Notes under the pieces: generated by a model | What the model was told of the DNA's origin: nothing | Seen by the model: the letters and a program-made list of their open reading frames with translations, nothing else | Database searches by the model: none | Translations under genes and position numbers: made by a program | Part shown: in pieces, positions 47,562 to 57,163 of the stretch | How positions within the stretch are numbered: the first letter of the stretch is position 1 | Layout: every line of letters starts with the position of its first letter | NCBI RefSeq assembly: GCF_001302565.1 | Contig: NZ_CP012750.1 | Coordinates: forward strand, 2,232,001-2,296,000 | DNA from: Glutamicibacter halophytocola | Lineage (GTDB): Bacteria > Actinomycetota > Actinomycetes > Actinomycetales > Micrococcaceae | DNA: 64,000 nucleotides | Direction of reading: 5' to 3'

Positions 47562-49670
47562 CTAGACATCGATTCGTTCGCGTTCCAGATCGTCCGCACC
47601 GTCAATAATGAATTTCTTGCGCGGCGCAACATCAGATCCCATAAGCAAATCAAAAACTTCTTCAGCAGCCTGGGCGTGTTCGATTCCCACTCGGCGCAGC
47701 ATTCGATGACGCTGGTCCATGGTAGTCTCTGCCAGCTGATCGGCATCCATTTCGCCAAGGCCCTTGTAGCGCTGAATCGGCTCCTTGTATCGCTTGCCGT
47801 CCTTTTCCAACTGAGCAAGCAGCTTGTTCATCTCTGCTTCTGAATAGGTGTACACCACTTCATTTTGTTTCGATCCAGGATTGATCACTTCGATGCGATG
47901 CAATGGCGGCACAGCAGCATAGACACGACCATGCTCAATCATCGGTCGCATGTAGCGGTAGAAGAGAGTGAGCAACAGCGTGCGGATATGTGCACCGTCC
48001 ACGTCGGCATCGGTCATGAGAATAATTTTTCCGTACCGGGCTTGCTCGATATCGAAGCTTCGGCCCGAGCCAGCACCAATGACCTGGATCATCGCGGCAC
48101 ATTCCGCATTGGAGAGCATATCCGAGATGGAGGCCTTCTGGACGTTCAGGATCTTACCTCGGATGGGCAACAACGCCTGGTACTCGCTGGAACGAGCTAG
48201 GCGTGCCGTGCCCAGGGCGCTGTCACCTTCGACGATGAACAGTTCAGACTTGCCGACTTCCTTGCTCCGGCAGTCCAACAATTTTGTGGGAAGCGTTGAG
48301 GATTCCAAAGCGGTTTTCCGCCGCTGAGTTTCCTTGTGCATCCGGGCGGAGACACGAGATTTCATCTCGTTAACCACCTTTTCCAACAAAGTGGAAGCTT
48401 CAGCCTTTTCCGCACGCTTGCTGGAGCCCAGCCGGTCGTTAAGCGCCTTCTCGACTACTTTGGAGACGATCTGGCGTACCTGCGGAGTGCCCAGAATTTC
48501 TTTCGTCTGCCCCTCGAACTGCGGCTCGGCGAGACGGACCGTAAGAACTGCAGTCAACCCGGCTAGAACATCGTCCTTTTCTAGCTTGTCCTTCTGCCCG
48601 AACTTGAGCTTTCGGGCATTTGCCTCGACGTTTTTGCGGAATGACTTGAGCAGCGCCTGCTCAAATCCGGCGCTATGTGTACCGCCCTTGGGCGTGGCGA
48701 TAATGTTGACGAAACTGCGGATCGAAGTGTCATAGCCGATCCCCCACCGTAGCGCGACGTCGACCTCGCACACGCGCTGGACGTCTTCGATGTGGCTGCG
48801 ACCCTTGTCGTCAATGACAGGGACCTTCTCATGGAAAGAGCCGCTTCCCTGAAAACGCCAAATATCAGTTACTGGCGAGTCGCTGCTGAGATATTCCGCA
48901 AACTCGCTGATGCCACCGTCGTGCTGGAAAATCTCTTCATGCGGTCCATCAGCACCGGGTGTATCCGGCAGGCCCCGTTCGTCACGAAGCGTGATGCGCA
49001 GGCCGGGAACCAAGAACGAGGTCTGCCGTGCCCGGTCTTGCAGGTCCTTGTACGAGAACTTCGCATCGGGGGTGAAGATATGATTATCCGCCCAGTACCG
49101 AATGCGTGTACCGGTTACTCCACGCTTAGCTTTGCCAATGACTTCTGGGGACGTTGCTGCCTCGTAGGGAGTGAATGCTGCTTCAGCCTTCTTCCGCCCC
49201 TTGTCGGCAAAATTTCCTGGCTCGCCACGACGGAACTGCATGCCGTATGTTTTTCCACCGCGGTCCACTTCCACATCTAGACGTGCGGAAAGTGCGTTAA
49301 CGACCGAAGCACCGACGCCGTGAAGGCCTCCGGAGGCGCTATACGATCCCCCACCAAATTTTCCACCAGCGTGAAGCTTGGTGAATACGACTTCCAGGCC
49401 ACTCAGTCCAGTTTTAGGTTCGATATCCACGGGAATACCGCGGCCATCATCTCGGACTTCAACGGAGCCATCGGCATGCAGGACTACGCCAATCGCCTGG
49501 CCGAAACCGCCCAATGCTTCGTCAACCGAGTTATCGATGATCTCCCAGAGGCAATGCATCAAGCCTCGCGAGTCCGTGGATCCGATGTACATGCCGGGAC
49601 GTTTGCGGACCGCTTCCAATCCTTCAAGGACTGAAAGGTGTCGAGCGTTGTAATTGTCGGATGAAGCCAC
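47562..49670 (-). CDS. parE: DNA topoisomerase IV subunit B (type IIA topoisomerase, ParE)
   Basis: A 702-residue ATPase subunit. The GHKL domain has EGLEAVRKRPGMYIG, DDGRGIPVD and GLHGVGASVVNAL; the TOPRIM domain has VEGDSALGTA and DADVDGAHIRTLL. EGDSALGTA, in place of the EGDSAGGSA of GyrB, is what I recall for actinobacterial ParE. It partners ParC (37048-39672). The GTG start has AAAGG 5 nt upstream. It is near sigA, as in Streptomyces, supporting topoisomerase IV rather than gyrase. Confidence 0.92.
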   Translation of the reverse strand: MASSDNYNARHLSVLEGLEAVRKRPGMYIGSTDSRGLMHCLWEIIDNSVDEALGGFGQAIGVVLHADGSVEVRDDGRGIPVDIEPKTGLSGLEVVFTKLHAGGKFGGGSYSASGGLHGVGASVVNALSARLDVEVDRGGKTYGMQFRRGEPGNFADKGRKKAEAAFTPYEAATSPEVIGKAKRGVTGTRIRYWADNHIFTPDAKFSYKDLQDRARQTSFLVPGLRITLRDERGLPDTPGADGPHEEIFQHDGGISEFAEYLSSDSPVTDIWRFQGSGSFHEKVPVIDDKGRSHIEDVQRVCEVDVALRWGIGYDTSIRSFVNIIATPKGGTHSAGFEQALLKSFRKNVEANARKLKFGQKDKLEKDDVLAGLTAVLTVRLAEPQFEGQTKEILGTPQVRQIVSKVVEKALNDRLGSSKRAEKAEASTLLEKVVNEMKSRVSARMHKETQRRKTALESSTLPTKLLDCRSKEVGKSELFIVEGDSALGTARLARSSEYQALLPIRGKILNVQKASISDMLSNAECAAMIQVIGAGSGRSFDIEQARYGKIILMTDADVDGAHIRTLLLTLFYRYMRPMIEHGRVYAAVPPLHRIEVINPGSKQNEVVYTYSEAEMNKLLAQLEKDGKRYKEPIQRYKGLGEMDADQLAETTMDQRHRMLRRVGIEHAQAAEEVFDLLMGSDVAPRKKFIIDGADDLERERIDV

Positions 49671-49891
49671 TGGGCCTTTGTCTCCTACCTACATAAGAAA
49701 GGACGTCGTGAGTCCTATTCTAATCGTTAATGTGTTCGAATATCCGCCATTTTCCGCTGTCTTCGCGTGCTTTCGATAGCTATGACCTTATCCACATCTA
49801 CTACGCGGTGAGCGAAAGACACCGGTTTTCGGGATAAAGTCAGGGCTCGAACTGGTTCTATTGAGTAACCATCAACTTTAGGAGGCTGGCA

Positions 49892-50116
49892 ATGACTACT
49901 ACGACCGCTAGTCGTGAATTGAACGCACTCGACCGGTGCGACCGTTGCGGCGCACAGGCCTATGTGCGAGCCGTGCTGGCTTCAACCGGCGGTGAACTGC
50001 TGTTTTGCGCTCACCACGCCCGCGATGTGGAACCAAAGCTGCGCCCGCAGTCCTCAGTTTGGCAGGACGAATCTTCGCGACTCTACGAAAAGCCGAAGGT
50101 CGAAGCCAACGACTGA
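49892..50116 (+). CDS. DUF7455 small zinc-ribbon-like protein
   Basis: A 74-residue protein with CDRC (Cys16, Cys19) and CAHH (Cys39, His41, His42), which together could bind one zinc ion. DUF7455 members occur next to the principal sigma factor gene in actinobacteria; function is unknown. AGGAGG gives a strong ribosome binding site. The 221-bp gap shared with the divergent parE gene must hold both promoters; I see no clear boxes. Confidence 0.85.
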   Translation: MTTTTASRELNALDRCDRCGAQAYVRAVLASTGGELLFCAHHARDVEPKLRPQSSVWQDESSRLYEKPKVEAND

Positions 50117-50137
50117 TTCCGTTCGAGACTAATTGCA

Positions 50138-50177
50138 AACTGGTGGCCCAACAAGCGTTGAGCCACCAGTTCTTTTT
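50138..50177 (+). terminator. Terminator of the DUF7455 gene
   Basis: Arms AACTGGTGGC (50138-50147) and GCCACCAGTT (50162-50171) followed by CTTTTT. Confidence 0.8.
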
Positions 50178-50193
50178 AAACGGCGAACAAAAA

Positions 50194-50230
50194 ATATGGC
50201 CAGCGGAACAGTCTGTTCCGCTGGCCATAT
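50194..50230 (-). terminator. Terminator of sigA
   Basis: Perfect 18-bp arms (50194-50211 and 50213-50230). The A-run just before the left arm is a U-run on the minus strand. Confidence 0.75.
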
Positions 50231-50242
50231 GATCATGTTGGC

Positions 50243-51445
50243 TTAGTCGAGGTAGTCGCGCAGCACCTGGGAGCGCGACGGATGGCGAAGCTTGGACATG
50301 GTCTTGGATTCGATCTGGCGGATACGCTCACGCGTAACACCATAGACCTTGCCAATTTCGTCTAAAGTCTTAGGCTGGCCATCGGTCAAGCCGAAGCGCA
50401 TTGCAACAACGCCCGCTTCACGCTCTGAGAGCGTGTCCAGAACGGAGTGAAGCTGCTCCTGCAACAGCGTGAACGAGACTGCGTCAGCGGGAACGACAGC
50501 TTCGGAGTCTTCAATGAGGTCACCGAATTCGGAGTCGCCATCTTCACCCAGTGGCGTGTGCAGGGAAATAGGCTCGCGACCGTACTTCTGAACTTCAACA
50601 ACCTTTTCAGGGGTCATGTCCAGTTCCTTGGCCAGCTCTTCAGGGGTTGGTTCACGACCAAGATCCTGCAACATCTGGCGCTGTACGCGAGCCAGCTTGT
50701 TGATGACTTCCACCATGTGAACCGGAATACGGATGGTGCGAGCCTGGTCAGCCATTGCACGGGTAATTGCCTGTCGGATCCACCAAGTTGCGTACGTCGA
50801 GAACTTGAAGCCCTTGGTGTAATCGAATTTTTCAACCGCGCGGATCAGGCCCAGGTTGCCTTCCTGGATCAGGTCCAAGAAGAGCATGCCGCGACCGGTG
50901 TAGCGCTTTGCCAGCGATACAACCAAGCGGAGGTTGGCTTCGAGCAAGTGGTTCTTGGCGATCTTGCCGTCGTGAATGATCTGCTCGTAGTCCCAGCGCA
51001 AACGCTGATCCATTGAGCCGTCGTCTTTTTCCAGCTTGTCTGCTGCAAACAGGCCAGCTTCGATGCGCAGCGCCAAGTCGACTTCCTGCTCTGCGTTCAG
51101 CAGGGCGACTTTACCGATCTGCTTCAGGTAGTCCTTGACGGGGTCCGCGGTTGCGCCGGCAACCATGACCTGCTGCTGCGGGGCATCGTCATCTCCGGTG
51201 GAAAGCGTGAAGCCCTTGGAATCGTCTTCAGGCTTGGAATCCGCTCCAGCCTCGGCTTCCTCGTCGCCTTCTGCCACCGCTGCGGTTGATTCGTCCTGCG
51301 CTGCACTGTCTGCAGCTACCTTTTTGGTCCGAGGCTTGGCCTTGGTAGCACGCTTCTTCGCCGCAGGAGTTTCTGCCGATGCTTCAGCCTCGTTGACCTC
51401 GGCTTCAGTTGCTTGACGATTAGCGTTCGTCTCAGAAGATGACAC
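50243..51445 (-). CDS. sigA: Principal RNA polymerase sigma factor (RpoD/SigA/HrdB type)
   Basis: A 400-residue group 1 sigma factor. An Ala/Glu/Lys-rich N-terminus (1-95) is followed by region 1.2 ([16 protein letters not shown]), region 2 ([19 protein letters not shown] and the -10-melting [13 protein letters not shown]), region 3 ([11 protein letters not shown]) and region 4 ([20 protein letters not shown]). All regions are intact. The GTG start has AAAGG 6-7 nt upstream. An inverted repeat lies 74 bp upstream. This marks the conserved sigA end of the segment. Confidence 0.96.
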   Translation of the reverse strand: MSSSETNANRQATEAEVNEAEASAETPAAKKRATKAKPRTKKVAADSAAQDESTAAVAEGDEEAEAGADSKPEDDSKGFTLSTGDDDAPQQQVMVAGATADPVKDYLKQIGKVALLNAEQEVDLALRIEAGLFAADKLEKDDGSMDQRLRWDYEQIIHDGKIAKNHLLEANLRLVVSLAKRYTGRGMLFLDLIQEGNLGLIRAVEKFDYTKGFKFSTYATWWIRQAITRAMADQARTIRIPVHMVEVINKLARVQRQMLQDLGREPTPEELAKELDMTPEKVVEVQKYGREPISLHTPLGEDGDSEFGDLIEDSEAVVPADAVSFTLLQEQLHSVLDTLSEREAGVVAMRFGLTDGQPKTLDEIGKVYGVTRERIRQIESKTMSKLRHPSRSQVLRDYLD

Positions 51446-51518
51446 GAATAACCTTTCTAACGATGCGTTCCGGATGCACCTGCCGGTAACACCACTATGA
51501 CCCTGTCAAGTCCGATGA

Positions 51519-51539
51519 CGTTTAATCACTGACTAAACG
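51519..51539. promoter_or_regulatory. Inverted repeat upstream of sigA
   Basis: CGTTTAATCA-C-TGACTAAACG is a 10-1-10 repeat with one mismatch, 73 bp from the sigA start; a TTGACA lies nearer sigA at 51502-51507 on the minus strand. The rest of the 254-bp gap to the DUF4192 gene shows nothing else I can name. Confidence 0.4.
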
Positions 51540-51699
51540 CCGCAGGGCTGGCACATTGTTATCAACGCTTCAAGCCCGCCTTATGTTCCCAAAATCCATA
51601 GATTTCAGGCGAAGGCAATTCGAACCTAACCGGGTCTGTTATCTCATTATCCATGAATTACCACCCAGACACCACTTGAGACACCCCAAGGACCGAGTT

Positions 51700-52803
51700 T
51701 CAGGAAAAGTTCGCGCGCCACGCCCGCAGTTGATCAGTTGCCCACGAGGGCATCACGCCGTGTTCCATAAGCTTTTGGAGAAGCATGGCTAGTTCATACT
51801 TTTCGTTCTCCAGCACTGCCTGTTCCAATAGCACCAGCGCCATCGAACCGCGACCTCGCGCCCATTCAATCCAGGCCAATATGCACAGCAGCGCCTGTCG
51901 TGGTTCATCTTGGGCTACACCCAATAGATCACGGGACAGTTCCCACAACCGGTCAACTCTCTCCCAATCCGGCGCGTACCATCCGCGGCCCAATAGGTAG
52001 TCTGCCAACGGGGCGACCGCGCCCTCTCGCTCGTCGACCGAAATCCCGAAAATAATGTCCAGCGCGCTTTCCAAACCCTCGCCCGCCAAAAACGGCAACA
52101 GGTCCCTGACTAATTTTGTTTGCAGCGATCCCAAGTGGATGGCCGCCCGCTGCGGATCTGAATGAAGCTCGGCTGTTGATACGGTGGCTGGCTGTGACAA
52201 TGATTCGTGCCACGCATCGAGAGACACCATGATGTTGGCATCTTGGTTACCCACCAATTGGAGCACGTCGTCAGCGTTCGACCATTCCGGTACGCCACTG
52301 CCATCCCACGGCTGGTCCAACGGCGCCGAGCCTGCCAGGACCATGGACAGATTAGTTTCATTTGTATCGAGCGCCGGCACATCTTGCACATCTAGCCCGT
52401 CCTCGGTGCCGTAGGTCCAGATTCTGGAATCCTGCCGGCACCAAGCATGTCGCAAACGAATCGATTGATGCGTCAGAGCGGTCTCTAGTTTGGCAACTAG
52501 ACTCGATAGCGGCACAACCTGCGAGCCACCGGCATTGCCTGCAACATAGATGACTACAGCGATATCATCGATGTTCGGAATACGGTGCAGCAAACGGCAG
52601 ACCTGGTCGATCCAGATTTCAAGATCGGGCGCATGTTCCGTAGGCGGTAGATCGACCCGGAGAGTCGCTTCGAGACGATCGTCGTCGATTAGCAGCAATA
52701 CCGCTGAATTGCGTGGATGAAATCCCAAAGCATGCGGCACATAGGCCAAGATGTCCTTGTAGCTGGACAGTGAAATTGGCTGGCGTTCTGGAGTAGTTGT
52801 CAT
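51700..52803 (-). CDS. DUF4192 family protein
   Basis: A 367-residue protein of the actinobacterial DUF4192 family, function unknown. The N-terminus has the typical SYKDILAYVPHALGFHP and SAVLLLIDDDRLEATLRVDLP. The C-terminal third is helical with a repeat-like pattern (LLCILAWIEWARGRGSMALV). The ATG at 52803 gives the family start; no ribosome binding site is obvious. It is on the same strand as the MFS gene 82 nt upstream. Confidence 0.85.
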   Translation of the reverse strand: MTTTPERQPISLSSYKDILAYVPHALGFHPRNSAVLLLIDDDRLEATLRVDLPPTEHAPDLEIWIDQVCRLLHRIPNIDDIAVVIYVAGNAGGSQVVPLSSLVAKLETALTHQSIRLRHAWCRQDSRIWTYGTEDGLDVQDVPALDTNETNLSMVLAGSAPLDQPWDGSGVPEWSNADDVLQLVGNQDANIMVSLDAWHESLSQPATVSTAELHSDPQRAAIHLGSLQTKLVRDLLPFLAGEGLESALDIIFGISVDEREGAVAPLADYLLGRGWYAPDWERVDRLWELSRDLLGVAQDEPRQALLCILAWIEWARGRGSMALVLLEQAVLENEKYELAMLLQKLMEHGVMPSWATDQLRAWRANFS

Positions 52804-52885
52804 GCATCCACGGTGCACGAGCATGAATCATCAGGTGCTGCACTCGCCACTACTTGTGGAGAACTTCGAAGCCCTGAAACAGGTT

Positions 52886-54148
52886 TTACTGCTCCGCCAG
52901 GTAGCGCCGTGCCTTCCGGCGTTCGATCAGCATGAAGGTTATGCCCAGCGCTGCCATGACGAACTGGAACGAGAGCGCAATTCTGAACGACCCCAGGTTG
53001 TACAGCTCACCTGAAGAACCATTGGCTTTGTTCAGCATGTCGAGGATGAATCCAATGACATAAATAGTGATGAATGCGCCAATGAAACCGCCGGTGTTTA
53101 CTAGCCCTGTTGCCGTCCCCAATACACGTGGGGGATTAAAAGTTCGGGCGAAATCGAATCCGATGACCGATGCGGGACCGCCTGCTGCCACGCTAATCAT
53201 CAATACGATGAGCACCCAGAGCGGAGCCTGCCCTGGCCAGCACAGGACTACTGCCCACATGGCGAGCATCAATCCAATGATGCCCAGAGCATAGTTCGAA
53301 CGGTGGTCGGCACGTCGCGCGGTAAGGGCGCCAAGTACAGGTCCTAGCACAACAGCTACGACGACGAAGATCGACATCATTCCCGACGCTAGCGCGCTAT
53401 CCAGGCCTTGGCCCTCAACTAGGAAGGGGTATCCCCAAGTCATCATGAACGTGTTAATCATGAACGCGGTGGTGAAGTGCGTCCAGAAACCAAGTCGGGT
53501 GCCAGGCTGCTTGAGCGCTTGCGCAATGCGCGACCTGGAAGAGTGTGTTCCGTGTGAAGGACCAGCCCAGCCGTTGCCGTTGCGCACGAAGGCGATCGTG
53601 GTAATAAATGTGGCGAAAGCAAAACCCGACATGACCGAGAATGAGGTAGACCATCCGGCGTTCAGCAACATCATGTGGAACGGGAAAATGCTGATCAGCT
53701 GGCCGAGCTGGCCAAATGTTCCGGTGAGCTGGGTGAGGACCGGAATTTTCGATCCAGAGAACCATAGCGGCAGGAGCTTGAGGACTGAGACGAAGACCAT
53801 CGCGTCGCCCATGCCTACCATCACGCGGCCGATCAATCCCATAGGGACGTTCACTGAGATGGCAAGGAAAGCTTGCCCGGCAGCCATCAGCAACGCACCG
53901 CAGGTAATCAGGATCCTCGGGCCGAATTTATCCAGAAGCAATCCGACTGGCACTTGCGCGCCCGCATAAACGACTAGCTGGACGACGGAGAAGGTCGCGA
54001 GAATTTGAGCACTGGCGTGAAAGCGTTCTGTTGCTTCAATGCCTGCCACGCCGAAACTAGTGCGCTGGGATATTGCAGATATGTAGGCAACGATGGCAAA
54101 GCCATAAACCAACCATGCTTTGGTCGAATTCAAATGCGGTTGGCTCAC
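52886..54148 (-). CDS. Major facilitator superfamily (MFS) transporter
   Basis: A 420-residue transporter with about 12 hydrophobic helices. The loop 2-3 motif is GLLLDKFGPRILI (the usual G-x-x-x-D-R/K-x-G-R/K-R) and the family repeats it weakly in GALTARRADHRSNYAL. The substrate is unknown. Its GTG start overlaps the stop of the PAC2 gene (GTGA at 54145-54148), so the two are translationally coupled, a pairing seen in other actinobacteria. Confidence 0.85.
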   Translation of the reverse strand: MSQPHLNSTKAWLVYGFAIVAYISAISQRTSFGVAGIEATERFHASAQILATFSVVQLVVYAGAQVPVGLLLDKFGPRILITCGALLMAAGQAFLAISVNVPMGLIGRVMVGMGDAMVFVSVLKLLPLWFSGSKIPVLTQLTGTFGQLGQLISIFPFHMMLLNAGWSTSFSVMSGFAFATFITTIAFVRNGNGWAGPSHGTHSSRSRIAQALKQPGTRLGFWTHFTTAFMINTFMMTWGYPFLVEGQGLDSALASGMMSIFVVVAVVLGPVLGALTARRADHRSNYALGIIGLMLAMWAVVLCWPGQAPLWVLIVLMISVAAGGPASVIGFDFARTFNPPRVLGTATGLVNTGGFIGAFITIYVIGFILDMLNKANGSSGELYNLGSFRIALSFQFVMAALGITFMLIERRKARRYLAEQ

Positions 54149-55107
54149 TGGTCTTGATCACCTGACGACGAATCGTCTTGTCCGTTTCTTAACCAGTCAT
54201 CGGTATTTTCGATGGCCGCCAGGAAGTGCTCAGCGCTGGCTCCCAGTTCTTCTGCGTCCGGCATTTGCTTGTCTTCGTCAAGCAATAGTGAACGGGGCTC
54301 ATGTTCCTGAACATGCGCATCAAAGCGTTCTTCAAATCCGTCGACCATCTGGCGCACGTCATTATTTGCCTCGAGCTGCTCAGCCAGCTGCTGATCGACC
54401 AGGCGGCCAGCTTCACGAAGCTTGTCCGTTGGAAGTGCGAGTTTCAGTGCTGCTCCAACATATTCCAAAGTTGCCACGGCAACTGCCGGATATTCGGATT
54501 CAGCAAGGTAGTGAGGCGTATGAAGTGAGTATCCTACGATGTCTCTGCCAATTTCAGCCATCCGGATCTCCAACAGGGATGTGATCCCGGCTGGCGATTC
54601 CACCGTGGGGCTCCAAGTGGAAATGTTCTCAATCAAATCCTTGCGGTTTCCGTGAGCGGTCACGCCCACAGGCCGAGTGTGCGGAACCGGCATTGGAAGC
54701 GATGCTGATCCAACAACGAGAGAGACATTGAAGGCTTCGATGAAGCCCAGGAGTTCGGCGATAACCCGCTCCCATTTGAGGTCAGGTTCCACTCCGGTTA
54801 AGAACCAGAAGTTGCGGTCCATCTCATCGGTCATCAAGTAGATCTCGATGCGAGGTGCCTGGTATCCGGCAAAGTGGTCACCGAGGAAAGTCAGCCGAGG
54901 TCGCTGAGAGGTGTAGGCAACCAATTCATCGGCGTCGAACGTGGCAAAGAGCATGGAATCGAGGCGCCCGAAAAGTTCATTTGTCACTTGGGAATGCGTC
55001 TGCCCGGCATCGCTCATGCTCTTGAGCAGGACGTACATGCCAAGTCCTTGGAGGCGTGAATCATCCAAGTCGTTTGCGACCATCGTCATCAACGATTCCT
55101 TGGACAT
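54145..55107 (-). CDS. PAC2 family protein (proteasome-assembly-chaperone-like)
   Basis: A 320-residue PAC2 (ATP-grasp-like) protein. The core has LTFLGDHFAGYQAPRIE, VVGSASLPMPVPHTRPVGVT and a SLHTPHYLAESEYPAVA segment typical of the family. The C-terminal 70 residues are acidic and charged. Archaeal relatives assist proteasome assembly; the actinobacterial role is unproven. AGGAG precedes the ATG. It is translationally coupled to the MFS gene. The 260-bp gap to pepA holds the divergent promoters and nothing else I can name. Confidence 0.85.
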   Translation of the reverse strand: MSKESLMTMVANDLDDSRLQGLGMYVLLKSMSDAGQTHSQVTNELFGRLDSMLFATFDADELVAYTSQRPRLTFLGDHFAGYQAPRIEIYLMTDEMDRNFWFLTGVEPDLKWERVIAELLGFIEAFNVSLVVGSASLPMPVPHTRPVGVTAHGNRKDLIENISTWSPTVESPAGITSLLEIRMAEIGRDIVGYSLHTPHYLAESEYPAVAVATLEYVGAALKLALPTDKLREAGRLVDQQLAEQLEANNDVRQMVDGFEERFDAHVQEHEPRSLLLDEDKQMPDAEELGASAEHFLAAIENTDDWLRNGQDDSSSGDQDQ

Positions 55108-55367
55108 TTTCTCCTCGATTCGATGTCGAACTCCCTAAAACCCGAGTTCAGCACCACTAGACACTGCTTGGCACCCCATATTCAGAGCGATATTACATAC
55201 TATCGCTTCTGCGCTTACGCTCGCTGTGAAGTGACGCACGATGAACTGATTCCTCGGATAACATCGGAGATAGCAGATGCGTTGCCCGCGAGCATGCACT
55301 ACCTTCCGGATTACCATTCCGGAATTCTTGACCTTAGACCCTACAAAGGCACAGAAGGAATGATTTT

Positions 55368-56879
55368 GTGATCAACTCAAGTGACCTCACTTTGAGCGCC
55401 ATTGGCACTGACATTAAACGCAAGAGCGCCGACACCTTGGTATTGGGCGTGCTGAAGAACGATGGAAAAGCAACCATCGCAGCTTCACCGTTCACCTCGG
55501 AAACCACATCGTCGCTAGAGCAGTCACTGACTGCCTTGGGGATGTCAGGGAAAGCCGATGAAGTTACCCTGCTTCCAGGAGTAGAGGGTTCTAAGGCAAA
55601 GGTCCTGTTGTTCATTGGCCTGGGCATCGCGAAATTGTCCGACCTGACCGATGAACAGCTTCGCCGTGCGGCCGGATCAGCTGCCCGTCAGCTCAGCAAT
55701 GCCAAAACAGCCATCTTCGCGCTGCCTTCCGAAAGCGTCGAGCGCGTGGCGGCTATTGCCGAAGGCATTGCCCTGGGCAGCTACCGCTACGAGAACCAGC
55801 GCTCGAAGAAGAGCGACAAGCCGGTGCTGGCCGAGGCGCAGATCGCCACCGCCGTCGCGACTTCCAAGGACGTCCCCGCAGCGCTCAAGCGCGCTGCCAT
55901 TCTCGGCCGCGCAGTGCGCGGCACGCGGGACTTGATCAATGCCCCGGCAAACTTGCTGTACCCGGAATCCTTCGCAACCGCAGTCAAGGACTACTCAAAG
56001 CCACTGCCGTTGAAGGTCACGGTCTTCGATGAGAAGCGCTTGGCCAAGGACGGTTTTGGCGGTTTGCTTGGCGTCGGTGGCGGTTCGGTGCGCCAGCCTC
56101 GCATGGTCAAGGTCGAGTACTCCCCCGCCAAGGCCGCTAAGCATATTGCGCTGATCGGCAAGGGCATCACGTTTGATACCGGTGGCACCTCGCTGAAGCC
56201 AGCTGCCGGCATGCACGCCATGAAGTCGGACATGTCCGGCGCCGCTGCGGCTTTCCAGGCCGTCGCTGCCATCTCGGAGTTGGGGTTGAACGTCAAGGTC
56301 ACTGCATGGCTGTGCCTGGCCGAGAATATGCCCGGTGGCGCGTCGACCCGTCCGGGGGACGTGCTGACCATGTTCGGCGGCAAGACTGTTGAGGTATTGA
56401 ATACGGACGCAGAAGGCCGCCTGGTCATGGCCGATGGGTTGGCTGCCGCCAGCTTGGAAAAGCCGGATGTCATGATCGACATCGCTACCCTGACCGGCGC
56501 CCAGATGCTTGCTTTGGGTCTGCGCACCGCGGGAATCATGGGCAATGAGCAGGTGCGGGACGATCTCGTGTCCGTTTCGGACAAGGTTGGCGAATTGGCC
56601 TGGGGCATGCCGCTGCCCGAGGAACTGCGTCCAAGCATTGAGTCCCAGGTAGCCGACTTGGCAAATATTGGTGAGCGCATGGGTGGCATGATGACCGCCG
56701 CCGTATTCCTGGAAGAATTTGTTGGCGAGGTCGACGGCAAGAAGATTCCGTGGGCTCACATTGACTTCGCTGGTCCAGCATTCAATGAAGGCAGTGCCTG
56801 GGGCTACACGCCGAAGAACGGCACCGGCTCGCAGGTGCGCACTCTCGTAGCCTACGCAGAGCAGCTGGCCTCAAATTAA
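55368..56879 (+). CDS. pepA: Leucyl aminopeptidase (M17)
   Basis: A 503-residue cytosolic aminopeptidase with two metal ions. The metal-binding motif NTDAEGRL is intact; the catalytic lysine and other ligands lie in IGKGITFDTGG and MHAMKSDMSG. The N-terminal 160 residues form the non-catalytic domain. The GTG at 55368 has AAGGA 8 nt upstream. A hairpin follows. In this order (pepA-lpdA-sucB) it precedes the 2-oxoglutarate dehydrogenase genes. Confidence 0.95.
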   Translation: MINSSDLTLSAIGTDIKRKSADTLVLGVLKNDGKATIAASPFTSETTSSLEQSLTALGMSGKADEVTLLPGVEGSKAKVLLFIGLGIAKLSDLTDEQLRRAAGSAARQLSNAKTAIFALPSESVERVAAIAEGIALGSYRYENQRSKKSDKPVLAEAQIATAVATSKDVPAALKRAAILGRAVRGTRDLINAPANLLYPESFATAVKDYSKPLPLKVTVFDEKRLAKDGFGGLLGVGGGSVRQPRMVKVEYSPAKAAKHIALIGKGITFDTGGTSLKPAAGMHAMKSDMSGAAAAFQAVAAISELGLNVKVTAWLCLAENMPGGASTRPGDVLTMFGGKTVEVLNTDAEGRLVMADGLAAASLEKPDVMIDIATLTGAQMLALGLRTAGIMGNEQVRDDLVSVSDKVGELAWGMPLPEELRPSIESQVADLANIGERMGGMMTAAVFLEEFVGEVDGKKIPWAHIDFAGPAFNEGSAWGYTPKNGTGSQVRTLVAYAEQLASN

Positions 56880-56923
56880 TGACCGCCTGACAGCTCACTG
56901 ATTGGGCTGCGCTGAAACAAAAG

Positions 56924-56966
56924 TGTTCCCGGCATCAACGCGCACCTGCGATTGCTGCCGGGAACA
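56924..56966 (+). terminator. Hairpin after pepA, possible terminator
   Basis: Perfect 11-bp arms TGTTCCCGGCA and TGCCGGGAACA with a 21-nt loop; no T-run follows, so strength is doubtful. The remaining gap to lpdA (about 200 bp) should hold the lpdA promoter (TAAGGT at 57035-57040 is -10-like). Confidence 0.5.
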
Positions 56967-57163
56967 GATTAAAAATAAGAGACATGCCTGACTTTTACGC
57001 CCGCGAAGGTGACTCTTTCCGGTTAGCGGTACTAAGGTAAGTTTTGAAACATCACCGTGGATCAATGGTGCGCGCTAACAGGCGTCATGCTCCCAATGAT
57101 CTGCGACCGATCCCCTGGTCGGCCAAAGCCGGCCACACTTAGCGAATACGAGGGAGCGTTCAC

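Noticed and set aside
55123..55371. 82-codon frame in the PAC2-pepA gap
   Set aside because: No ribosome binding site, unusual composition, and it overlaps the likely pepA promoter and start.
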